Positions 7,108-13,909 of a DNA stretch of 36,096 bases are shown here, piece by piece. The first letter of the stretch is position 1. Each line of letters opens with the position of its first letter. This stretch comes from an uncultured Eubacteriales bacterium (GTDB taxonomy: Bacteria; Bacillota; Clostridia; Oscillospirales; Oscillospiraceae): NCBI GenBank assembly GCA_900546485.1, contig URDK01000021.1, positions 1 to 36,096 on the forward strand, written 5' to 3'. The position numbers were made by a program, and so were the translations under genes. The notes under the pieces were generated by a model. That model was not told where the DNA came from and searched no databases. It saw nothing but the letters and a program-made list of their open reading frames with translations.

Positions 7108-8085
7108 TCATTCCCACTCGATCGTCGCGGGCGGCTTGGGGCTCATGTCGTAGAGGACGCGGTTGACGTTGGGGACCTCAGCGAGGATGCGGTCGGTTAT
7201 CTTGAGCAGAAGGGGCCAGTCGGGGGTGGCTACGGTGGCAGACATGGCGTCGACCGTATTCACAGCACGGATGACGACCGGCCAGGCGTCCACGCGCTTG
7301 CCGTCACGCACACCGGTGCTTGTTATCGGCGGCACCACAGTGAAATACTGCCACACAGTCTTGTCGAGGCCAGCATTCGCAAACTCCTCGCGCAGGATAG
7401 CGTCGCTCTCGCGGACAGCCTCGAGGCGGTCGCGGGTGATGGCGCCCACGCACCTCACACCCAGGCCGGGGCCCGGGAACGGCTGACGGTACACCATATT
7501 GTCAGGCAGGCCCAGAGCCTTGCCAACCACGCGCACCTCGTCCTTGAACAGGAACTTCACCGGCTCGACCAGCTCAAACTTCAGGTCCTCGGGCAGGCCG
7601 CCGACATTGTGGTGGCTCTTTACCGGACCGGACTCGATGATGTCGGGATATATCGTGCCCTGCGCCAGGAAGCCGATGCCCTCAAGCTTGCGGGCCTCCT
7701 CCTCGAACACACGGATGAACTCGGCGCCTATGACCTTACGCTTGGTCTCCGGGTCAGACACGCCGGCCAGCTTGTCCAGGAAGCGATCCACGGCGTCGAC
7801 ATACGTCAGGTTGGCTCCGAGCTGATTACGGAAGACCTCTATGACCTGCTCGCTTTCGCCCTTGCGCATCAGACCGTGGTTCACATGCACGCACTCGAGC
7901 TGCTTGCCCACAGCCTTGATGAGCAGCGCCGCAACGACGGACGAGTCGACGCCGCCGCTGAGAGCCAGCAGCACCTTGCCGCTGCCTATCTGCGCGCGCA
8001 GCGCCTCAACCTGCTCGGCGATGAACTTCTCCGCGAGCTCAGGAGTCGTGATTCTCTCCATTTCCGGCCTTTTGTTCCCTTCCAT
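7108..8085 (-). CDS. guaA: GMP synthase, ATP-pyrophosphatase and dimerisation domains only
   Basis: Converts XMP to GMP with ATP and ammonia, the last step of guanine nucleotide synthesis. The protein begins directly at the ATP-pyrophosphatase domain (P-loop SGGVDSS at about residues 43-49). It continues through KSHHNVGGLPED and RQPFPGPGLGVR to the standard C-terminus KPPATIEWE. The usual N-terminal class I glutamine amidotransferase domain of about 190 residues is absent, and upstream sequence leads straight into the divergent DUF421 gene, so this is not a misplaced start. Sequence style is bacterial rather than archaeal. ATG at 8085 lies 11 bases after GGAGG; a TTG at 8103 is in frame but has no ribosome binding site. 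A separate glutaminase subunit, or direct ammonia use, is required. Confidence 0.92.
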   Translation of the reverse strand: MEGNKRPEMERITTPELAEKFIAEQVEALRAQIGSGKVLLALSGGVDSSVVAALLIKAVGKQLECVHVNHGLMRKGESEQVIEVFRNQLGANLTYVDAVDRFLDKLAGVSDPETKRKVIGAEFIRVFEEEARKLEGIGFLAQGTIYPDIIESGPVKSHHNVGGLPEDLKFELVEPVKFLFKDEVRVVGKALGLPDNMVYRQPFPGPGLGVRCVGAITRDRLEAVRESDAILREEFANAGLDKTVWQYFTVVPPITSTGVRDGKRVDAWPVVIRAVNTVDAMSATVATPDWPLLLKITDRILAEVPNVNRVLYDMSPKPPATIEWE

Positions 8086-8135
8086 ACTTATAACAGCCTC
8101 CAATACAGGTAAAAATATATGCGGGGAGTGATTAC

Positions 8136-8813
8136 TTGGCTATAATTATTATCCGAACGCTCGTCGTATATTTCGCGCTCGTGGTATCAATGCGCCTGAT
8201 GGGCAAGCGCCAGCTCAGCGAGCTTGAACTGCCGGAGCTGGCCATCGCCGTACTCATAGCGGACCTCGCTGCACATCCACTGCAGGACATCGGCATACCG
8301 CTCATGAACGGCCTGCTGCCCATCATAGTGCTTTCCTGCTGCGAGCTCATCATCTCCGGTGCGGCCCTGCGGCACGCGGGACTGAGGACGCTGCTTTTCG
8401 GGCGGCCCTGCTTCCTCATACGCCGCGGCAAGATCGACCAGAAGGAAATGCGCCGCTGCCGGCTCAACCTTGAGGAACTCTATGAGGAACTCCGCGCCCA
8501 GAGCATAACCGACGCATCGCAGGTCGAATACGCCGTACTGGAGACGGACGGAACGCTCAGCGTCATACTCTTTCCCGAGTTCCGCCCGGCGACGGCGCGG
8601 GATCTCGGACTTACGCCGCGGGACACCGGTTATCCGGTGATAATCATCAACGACGGCAAGCTCATGCGCGACAATCTGCGCATTGCTGGTCGGGACGAGG
8701 TCTGGCTTCGTCAGGAGCTCAAGCGCCGCGGCGCTTCCGGACCAGGCGACGTGTATCTGCTGATGCTTGACGCCGCAGGTGGGATATACTACGCTCCAAA
8801 GGAGGTCGTCTGA
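8136..8813 (+). CDS. DUF421 (YetF-like) membrane protein
   Basis: A 225-residue member of the DUF421/YetF family, which is common in Firmicutes and has no firmly established biochemical role. It opens with hydrophobic helices (about residues 1-20, 33-50 and 58-75, including LMGKRQLSELELPELAIAVL, a family hallmark). A soluble alpha/beta domain follows, with RRCRLNLEELYEELRAQ and YAVLETDGTLSVI. The start is TTG at 8136 with GGGGAG eight bases upstream. Its stop overlaps the DUF4363 start by one base, a pairing typical of Clostridia. Both are probably membrane-associated and may be linked to spore or envelope physiology, but that is not shown here. Confidence 0.88.
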   Translation: MAIIIIRTLVVYFALVVSMRLMGKRQLSELELPELAIAVLIADLAAHPLQDIGIPLMNGLLPIIVLSCCELIISGAALRHAGLRTLLFGRPCFLIRRGKIDQKEMRRCRLNLEELYEELRAQSITDASQVEYAVLETDGTLSVILFPEFRPATARDLGLTPRDTGYPVIIINDGKLMRDNLRIAGRDEVWLRQELKRRGASGPGDVYLLMLDAAGGIYYAPKEVV

Positions 8814-9193
8814 TGAAGCGAGAAATAGCGGCCGGAGCAGTACTTCTGCTGCTGGCGATAGGCAGTTGGATAAACCTAAACTATCTCAAGGACTTCACCG
8901 GCGGGCTTACAGAGCAACTCGAGCTCTCACGCGCCTACTGCAACAGCGGACAGTTTGAGCTGGCTGAGGAGACGCTCTCCAAGGCGGCTGACGAATGGCT
9001 TGACGCAGACGGCTACACGCACATTTTCATCCGGCATTCGGAGATAGACAGCACGACAGACGCCTTCTTCGAACTCATGAGCGATGTTCGCTCCCACGAC
9101 GCGGAGAGCGCGGCCGGCTCCTATGAAAAGCTCCTGGCCCATCTGAGCAGCCTGTATACCATGGAGCGCGTGACCCTGGGCAGTATTTTTTAA
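8813..9193 (+). CDS. DUF4363 family protein
   Basis: A 126-residue protein with one N-terminal membrane helix or uncleaved signal (about residues 4-22), then an all-helical extracytoplasmic domain containing a TPR-like SGQFELAEETLSKAADEW segment. This architecture, and its position directly behind a DUF421 gene with a TGATG overlap, match the DUF4363 family. No enzymatic motif is visible. It probably works with the DUF421 protein at the membrane; the function is unknown. Confidence 0.75.
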   Translation: MKREIAAGAVLLLLAIGSWINLNYLKDFTGGLTEQLELSRAYCNSGQFELAEETLSKAADEWLDADGYTHIFIRHSEIDSTTDAFFELMSDVRSHDAESAAGSYEKLLAHLSSLYTMERVTLGSIF

Positions 9194-9288
9194 CTCAATT
9201 AGTATATCACGCGTCTTACGCCCTCTGCAATACAAATTAACAGCTGTTTCGACGACCTTTGCTATGCAAAGCGCAGAAAAATGCCTGT

Positions 9289-10467
9289 TCAGGCCAGTAT
9301 TTGTCCTGAGTAGATAGACTTGTTTCCGTTGACGGCATAGGCGGCGGCGCAGGCTATGAGGAACGCAGGCGCGTTCGCCCAGCCAAACACCTCGGCGCCA
9401 ATGAGTGCCGGTGCAAGCAGTGTATTGCTTGCCGAGCCGAAAACCGCGGCATATCCCAGCGCGGCGCACAGCGGAACCGGAAGGCCGAAAATGGCCGCGA
9501 GTACCGCGCCTAGGCTCGCTCCGATCGAGAACAGGGGCGTCACCTCGCCGCCCTGGAAACCCGCTGCAAGCGTCAGCACAGTGAGCGCCAGCTTCAGCGC
9601 CCAGTCCCAGGCATACACTGTCTCGCCTGACAGCGAGGCGTTTATCAGATTCGTACCCAGACCGCAGTAGCGGCCGCGGTAGAGCACAAACAACACAACT
9701 GACAGTACAACACCCATACTGAACGCGCGCAAAACCGGGTTTTTGAGCCGGTTTTGCGCTATTTTTTTGGCGTTGCGCAGCAAAAACGCAAATGCCGCTC
9801 CCACCAGGCCGAATATCACACCGAGCGCCGCCAGCTTCATGAGCAGCAGCGCGTCCCAGCTAACCACCGCACTGACGGAGAACTCAAACTTCTCCAGCCC
9901 AAGCAGCCCGGATGTGACGCTTGCGCACAGCGCCGCGAGAGCGGCAGGCAGCAGCGCCCGGTGCTCAAGGCGTCCAACGGTCAGCACCTCCATGGCAAAA
10001 GCCGTGGCGGCGAAGGGAGTACGGAACAGTCCCGCGAAGCCTGCGGAGATGCCCGTTATCAGCATGAGCCGCGGCGCGTCCTCCACGCGCAGCAGCCGAC
10101 CCACGCGGTGCGATATTGCCGCACCGAGCTGCACTGCCACTCCCTCGCGGCCGGCGCTTCCGCCGAAAAGGTGGGTCAGCCAGGTGGCGCACATGACGAA
10201 GGGCACCAGCCTGAGCGGTATCTCCTCCCTGTTCGCGTGTCCGGCCTCGAACACCATGCCCATGCCGTTTTCACAGCCCGCGCCAAATTTGCGGTAGCTC
10301 CAGGCCATGAGCGCTCCTACGATGCCGAGGAAAGGCAGCAGCCATGCCGTATGCGCGTCCCTGACCGCGCCAAGATACAGCAGCACGCGCCCGAACAGTG
10401 CGTCCACCGCGCCGACCACAACGCCTGTCGGTATAGCAGCGGCGGCCAAAACAAGGTTCTTTTTCAT
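9289..10467 (-). CDS. clcF: CLC-F type fluoride/proton antiporter
   Basis: A CLC-fold membrane transporter of 392 residues that probably exports fluoride in exchange for protons. The selectivity-filter loop, GSGIP in chloride CLCs, reads NGMG (about residues 67-70); Met here is typical of the fluoride-specific branch. The gating glutamate is present in GREGV (about 106-110). The third filter segment is GGEVTPLFSIG, and the C-terminus has GNKSIYSGQ. There are no CBS domains. A fluoride riboswitch directly upstream on the same strand strongly supports the fluoride role. ATG at 10467 is eight bases after AGAGG; a GTG nine bases upstream is less likely. Confidence 0.9.
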   Translation of the reverse strand: MKKNLVLAAAAIPTGVVVGAVDALFGRVLLYLGAVRDAHTAWLLPFLGIVGALMAWSYRKFGAGCENGMGMVFEAGHANREEIPLRLVPFVMCATWLTHLFGGSAGREGVAVQLGAAISHRVGRLLRVEDAPRLMLITGISAGFAGLFRTPFAATAFAMEVLTVGRLEHRALLPAALAALCASVTSGLLGLEKFEFSVSAVVSWDALLLMKLAALGVIFGLVGAAFAFLLRNAKKIAQNRLKNPVLRAFSMGVVLSVVLFVLYRGRYCGLGTNLINASLSGETVYAWDWALKLALTVLTLAAGFQGGEVTPLFSIGASLGAVLAAIFGLPVPLCAALGYAAVFGSASNTLLAPALIGAEVFGWANAPAFLIACAAAYAVNGNKSIYSGQILA

Positions 10468-10488
10468 GCTTTCCACCTCTCAAAATGC

Positions 10489-10515
10489 AAAAAAGCCGAT
10501 GCTCCCGCGCACGGC
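10489..10515 (-). terminator. Intrinsic terminator of the fluoride riboswitch
   Basis: On the minus strand GCCGTGC pairs with GCATCGGC (one bulged base), followed directly by TTTTTT. The 5' half can pair instead with the upstream GCGCGCGGCA, giving a plausible antiterminator. This is the layout of a transcriptional on-switch that lets fluoride-bound RNA read through into the exporter gene. Confidence 0.75.
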
Positions 10516-10587
10516 ACATGCCGCGCGCAGAAGTCATCAGCCAAACAGCGGTTCCGGCCTCACGGCCGAGGGGGACCTCATCCCCTG
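10516..10587 (-). promoter_or_regulatory. Fluoride riboswitch (crcB motif) upstream of the exporter
   Basis: The minus strand shows the conserved crcB-motif blocks in order: GGGGATGAGGTCCCCC, an extra CGGCC-GTGA-GGCCG hairpin, GAACCGC, and GGCTGATGACTTCTG. GGGG/CCCC forms the first stem. GAGGT (10575-10579) can pair with ACTTC (10530-10534) as the pseudoknot that encloses the fluoride site. It lies immediately after the DUF3784 stop codon and is followed by a terminator and the CLC-F gene. I see no strong promoter between DUF3784 and the aptamer. Confidence 0.9.
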
Positions 10588-10590
10588 TGT

Positions 10591-10905
10591 TTATTTTTTG
10601 AGGAATCTGCCGCCGGTGTTCATGTACACCAGTGTGAAGACGGCAACAACGATTGTAGCGATAAGTCCGACGTAGAAAAATCTCAGATTTTCAAAGAGGC
10701 CGGCAAGCATCCAAAGGCCTCCGCAGCATACAGCAAAGGCCCACATGACGAGACCGATGAATTTCAGGACCTTTTCCCTGTCGTACCGCTCCCGGTCGCC
10801 GACTATGTTCACATATCTCCAGCCGCGTCCCTTGCGGAAGGCCGCACCCAGGGCCGCGAAGAAAACGGTGATCATTGCGCCGAACACCGTCAAAAACGCG
10901 TTCAT
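10591..10905 (-). CDS. DUF3784-like small membrane protein
   Basis: A 104-residue protein with an N-terminal membrane helix (about residues 5-22), a short loop GRGWRYVNIVGDRERYDREK, and two further helices (about 47-65 and 75-93). The loop and three-helix layout resemble DUF3784 proteins of Firmicutes, which carry a Lys/Gly-rich loop and a KYD-type segment here. Function unknown. Its start overlaps the stop of the acetyltransferase gene by one base, so the two are co-translated. It ends three bases before the fluoride riboswitch. Confidence 0.65.
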   Translation of the reverse strand: MNAFLTVFGAMITVFFAALGAAFRKGRGWRYVNIVGDRERYDREKVLKFIGLVMWAFAVCCGGLWMLAGLFENLRFFYVGLIATIVVAVFTLVYMNTGGRFLKK

Positions 10906-11414
10906 TACATATCCTCCCTCACGAGCGAGTATAGACGCATGTCGCGCACCTCACCGTTTTTGACGGCATTTTGCCGCAGCACGCCCTCGAGCTTGAAGCC
11001 CGCCTTCTCCAGCACACGGCAGGAGGCCGCGTTTTCTGCAAATGGCTCCGCAAAAACGCGGAGGAGGTCGGTATTTTCAAAAGCAAAGCGGCATATCTGC
11101 CTAACAGCCTCGGTGCATATGCCGCTGCCCCAGCGGCGGCGGACAACGTAATAACCGAGCTCAGCCGTGCGGCGGTGTATGTTCTGCTGCCTGGTGAGCT
11201 GGATGCTGCCCACAGTCTCGCCGTCGGCGACGATAGCAAAGGCGTACGCACCCTCACCCGCAGTTTGGGCAAAGGCTATGTAATCACGCGCATCTGCCTC
11301 CGTGTAGGGCTTAGGCAAGCCGTCACGGAGATTATCAGTGACCCCGGTATCGCTCAGCGCCTCGACGATAACAGGCGCGTCATCGGCCTCCCAGGGCCTT
11401 ATGCTGAGGTGCAT
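10905..11414 (-). CDS. GNAT acetyltransferase, RimJ/RimL type
   Basis: A 169-residue N-acetyltransferase fold. The core includes ELGYYVVRRRWGSGICTEAV, where the RRWGSGI stretch takes the place of the acetyl-CoA pyrophosphate loop Q/RxxGxG/A. ENAASCRVLEKAGFKLEGVL is the characteristic RimJ/RimL C-terminal helix and strand. Such enzymes acetylate N-termini of ribosomal proteins or small molecules; the substrate here cannot be told. It lies six bases downstream of nrdR and overlaps the DUF3784 gene, so the three form one transcription unit. Confidence 0.88.
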   Translation of the reverse strand: MHLSIRPWEADDAPVIVEALSDTGVTDNLRDGLPKPYTEADARDYIAFAQTAGEGAYAFAIVADGETVGSIQLTRQQNIHRRTAELGYYVVRRRWGSGICTEAVRQICRFAFENTDLLRVFAEPFAENAASCRVLEKAGFKLEGVLRQNAVKNGEVRDMRLYSLVREDM

Positions 11415-11420
11415 GGTTTA

Positions 11421-11882
11421 TCAGTTCTCCTTCTGCTTGAGGAGTTTGGTGAGCTCCTCCATGAAGGTGTTGATGTCCTTGAAGGAACGGTACACTGAGG
11501 CGAAGCGGACGTAGGCGACCTCGTCCACATCCTTGAGACGGTCCATGACCATCTCGCCTATCTCGGTGGTGCTTATCTCGCGCTCCAGCGCGCTCTGGAG
11601 CTCCTGCTCTATGTCGTCGGCAATCTGCTCAAGCGAGGAGAGCGCGACGGGGCGCTTCTCGCAGGCGCGGACCATGCCGTTTATGAGCTTTACCTTGTCG
11701 AAGGTCTGGCGGCTGCCGTCGCGCTTGATAACAACCAGCGGGAGCCGCTCTATTATCTCATAGGTGGTAAATCTTTTCTGGCAGGCGAGGCACTCGCGCC
11801 TGCGGCGGATGGTTGCGCCCTCCTCGGCGGGTCTGGAGTCTATAACGCGGCTCTCTGTATAGCCGCAAAACGGGCATTTCAT
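11421..11882 (-). CDS. nrdR: Transcriptional repressor of ribonucleotide reductase genes
   Basis: A 153-residue NrdR. The N-terminal zinc ribbon carries Cys3, Cys6, Cys31 and Cys34 (CPFCG and CLACQ), followed by the conserved RRRREC and RFTTYE segments. An ATP-cone domain (about residues 49-139, VVIKRDGSRQTFDKVKL) senses the ATP/dATP balance. It binds NrdR boxes upstream of nrd operons, none of which is in the window. ATG at 11882 follows GGGGGG by seven bases. An extended -10 promoter lies about 35 bases upstream. It is the first gene of an nrdR-GNAT-DUF3784 unit. Confidence 0.97.
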   Translation of the reverse strand: MKCPFCGYTESRVIDSRPAEEGATIRRRRECLACQKRFTTYEIIERLPLVVIKRDGSRQTFDKVKLINGMVRACEKRPVALSSLEQIADDIEQELQSALEREISTTEIGEMVMDRLKDVDEVAYVRFASVYRSFKDINTFMEELTKLLKQKEN

Positions 11883-11915
11883 GGCTTTACCCCCCATATC
11901 TATACTTCCCAAAAG

Positions 11916-11945
11916 AGTATAGCACAGCCAGCACTCCCGCGCCAA
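11916..11945 (-). promoter_or_regulatory. Sigma-A promoter of nrdR
   Basis: On the minus strand TTGGCG (11940-11945) and TATACT (11916-11921) are 18 bases apart, with TGC directly before the -10 box giving an extended -10. It lies 34 bases upstream of the nrdR start. Confidence 0.65.
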
Positions 11946-11994
11946 CTACATTTTTCACACTTTCGGCATTTTCCGCTGGGAAATATTTTGTCTT

Positions 11995-12024
11995 GCCCCC
12001 TCCCCCGCTGCACGGCTACAATAG
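11995..12024 (+). promoter_or_regulatory. Putative promoter of the small membrane protein gene
   Basis: TTGCCC (about 11994-11999) and TACAAT (about 12018-12023) are separated by 18 bases. The start point would fall near 12030, only about 15 bases before the preferred TTG start codon, which supports that start over an upstream one. The -35 match is weak. Confidence 0.45.
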
Positions 12025-12043
12025 CAGCATGGAGGTGAGGTCA

Positions 12044-12283
12044 TTGAAGGTGATCCGGCGCATGCTCTGCATGTGTGAGCCGTCCTGGGAACTGCTCATA
12101 CGCGGTCTGCAGCTGAGCTGCGTACTGCTCTTCTGCGCCTTCCTGCTTCTGGTGGACGCGGGCTCTTTCTCAGTTGTAAGCTGTGATACATACTTTCTCG
12201 CTCAGGAGCTGCTGACGCTGCCCCAGGCGATACTTCTAGTCGTAATGCTGGCCGGCGTCATAATTGAGGAACGTCGGCTGTGA
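12044..12283 (+). CDS. Small two-helix membrane protein of unknown function
   Basis: A 79-residue protein from the TTG at 12044, which lies eight bases after a strong GGAGG (12031-12035). An upstream in-frame ATG at 12029 would overlap that ribosome binding site. Two hydrophobic segments are visible: about residues 20-37 (LQLSCVLLFCAFLLLVDA) and about 55-72 (ALPQ-type turn into AILLVVMLAGVII). The N-terminus is basic and has three cysteines in the first half. I recognise no family. It is convergent with rnmV and overlaps its 3' end by 26 bases, with no terminator between them. Confidence 0.62.
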   Translation: MKVIRRMLCMCEPSWELLIRGLQLSCVLLFCAFLLLVDAGSFSVVSCDTYFLAQELLTLPQAILLVVMLAGVIIEERRL

Positions 12284-12854
12284 GCTCGCGCAGCTCCTCA
12301 GCGGTGTAGAGCGCGTTGAGCACGTCCAGCAGCGCGTTTGCCCCGAGATGTTCGGGCAGTCCGAGCCTCTTCAGCAGCGCGCTGCGGCGCTTTGCGCTGT
12401 CTGCGCAGCCGCTCAGCCCGAGCTCGTAGAGCGTGGACTTGCTTATGCCGCCGCTCCGGTGGGTGGGCGCCTCGTCCCCCAGCGTCGCTCCTGCGCGGCG
12501 CAGCGCGTCTATGAGCACCTGGGCGCTCATTCCCTCTACGCCGAGCTTTCCCTCCTTGGAGGGCGCGGATTTGCGCCGCTCCCGGCCCTGTATATCCGGG
12601 ATATACGCATGCTTTATGAGCTCCGGGTCGATGGCACCCTTCAAAAAATTACGAATCACAAAGCCCGCGCCGTCGCTGTCCGTAAGTACGACCAGCCCGC
12701 GCGCCTCCGCAAGGCGGCGCAGCAGCGCGAGCTTTTCCTTGTCATTAAACACGCCGAAACCCGAGGTCTCGACTATCACAGCGTCGAATATCTGTGAGAG
12801 CGTGTTCTTGTCATAGCGGCCCTCGACGACGATGACCTCTTTTACTGGTATCAT
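12258..12854 (-). CDS. rnmV: Ribonuclease M5
   Basis: Matures the 5S rRNA precursor in low-GC Gram-positives. The 198-residue protein starts with a Toprim domain: the catalytic Glu in VVEGRYD (about residues 9-15) and the metal-binding LTDSDGAG (about 57-64). HAYIPDIQGRERRKSAPSKEGKLGVEG follows, as in the family, then the C-terminal RNA-binding region. The start overlaps the holA stop by four bases (ATGA), so translation is coupled. It is the last gene of xre-comEC-holA-rnmV. Its 3' end overlaps a convergent small gene. Confidence 0.93.
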   Translation of the reverse strand: MIPVKEVIVVEGRYDKNTLSQIFDAVIVETSGFGVFNDKEKLALLRRLAEARGLVVLTDSDGAGFVIRNFLKGAIDPELIKHAYIPDIQGRERRKSAPSKEGKLGVEGMSAQVLIDALRRAGATLGDEAPTHRSGGISKSTLYELGLSGCADSAKRRSALLKRLGLPEHLGANALLDVLNALYTAEELRELTADVPQL

Positions 12855-13909
12855 GCCCTCTCCCCCGCCGCTATTTTTATGAGCAGCTCGCTCAAGAGGT
12901 CGGCCCCGTCAATGCCCGAGCTCTTCATGGCATAGTCGGTCTCAGCGCACAGTTCCACGGCCCGTGCCAGCGCCTCCGTGTCGAAGCCGCGGGCAGAACG
13001 CAGGAGGCGGTCGACCATGAAGTCGAACTTCACGCCGCAGTACTGCCGCACGAAGTCGCCTCCCAGCCGCTCATCCACCGCGACCCTCGCGGCGTAAAGC
13101 CGCCGCATTTGCGTGCCGATGACGGCAAGTATGGCGATGGGCTCCTCGCCCATGGCCATGAGGTCCGCCAGCGTGCGGCAGGCGCCGTCGTAATCGCGCG
13201 CGGCCAGCTGGTCCGTCATCTCGAACACCCGCGCCTCCGGTATGCGCATAGCGAGGCGCGACACATCCTCCGCCGTCACCAGTTCACCCTGGGTGCCGGC
13301 GGCTATTTTTTCGATTTCTGGTATGAGCCCGTTCATCAGCTCGCCGCTGAGATATATGAGCGTCACGCAGGCGTCGGGCAGGGCGTTCTTACCCAGCGCC
13401 GCGAAGCGCTTGCGTATCCACTGCACCAGCGGGCCCTGGCCCTGGGAGGTGAAGTTTATTACCTTGCCGTATTTGGCGACAGCCTTCATTATCTTTGTGC
13501 GCTGGTCCGGCTCAAAGTCCGTGTCCTGAACGAACACCAACGTGCACCAGTCCGGGATATCTGCTATTAGCTTCTCCAGCGCCGCTGCCTCGGCGTCACG
13601 GCAGTGAGCAAAATCATAGCCGCGCACCTCTGTCAGGGAGTGCTCCGAGAGGAAGGGCAGCGCGTTCACGGCGTCCGAAAGCTCGCGCAGTGACGTATTC
13701 TTGCCGTCGAGGCGGTGGTAGCTGAAGTCGTCGCCCCCGTCGGGGAGGCAGATGGCCTTTATCTCGCCCAAGAACGCCTCGCGCAGATAGTCCTCCTGCC
13801 CGTAGAGCAGATAGAGCCGCGCGGGGCCCTCCGCCTTGAGTTCGCGGCTCACCTCGCCGTAGTTGAGCCTGTCGTTAGGTTTTGTCTTCTTTTGACGCTT
13901 GTTAGCCAT
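12851..13909 (-). CDS. holA: DNA polymerase III delta subunit
   Basis: Clamp-loader subunit that opens the beta sliding clamp. The protein has about 352 residues. The N-terminal clamp-interacting AAA+-like domain shows LYLLYGQEDYLREAF and the later ALPFLSEHSLTEVRGYDF, with the degenerate nucleotide-binding fold normal for delta. The C-terminal collar domain includes LLRSARGFDTEALARAVELCAETDYAMKSSG, the usual region near the end of HolA. The start at 13909 (MANKRQKKTK) is nine bases after GAGGG; an ATG six bases upstream is also in frame. The 5' end overlaps the comEC stop, and the 3' end overlaps rnmV. Confidence 0.95.
   Translation of the reverse strand: MANKRQKKTKPNDRLNYGEVSRELKAEGPARLYLLYGQEDYLREAFLGEIKAICLPDGGDDFSYHRLDGKNTSLRELSDAVNALPFLSEHSLTEVRGYDFAHCRDAEAAALEKLIADIPDWCTLVFVQDTDFEPDQRTKIMKAVAKYGKVINFTSQGQGPLVQWIRKRFAALGKNALPDACVTLIYLSGELMNGLIPEIEKIAAGTQGELVTAEDVSRLAMRIPEARVFEMTDQLAARDYDGACRTLADLMAMGEEPIAILAVIGTQMRRLYAARVAVDERLGGDFVRQYCGVKFDFMVDRLLRSARGFDTEALARAVELCAETDYAMKSSGIDGADLLSELLIKIAAGERA

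Noticed and set aside
9255..9275. Six-base hairpin CTTTGC-TAT-GCAAAG between DUF4363 and the CLC-F gene
   Set aside because: Too short a stem and no adjoining T tract on either strand to call it a terminator.
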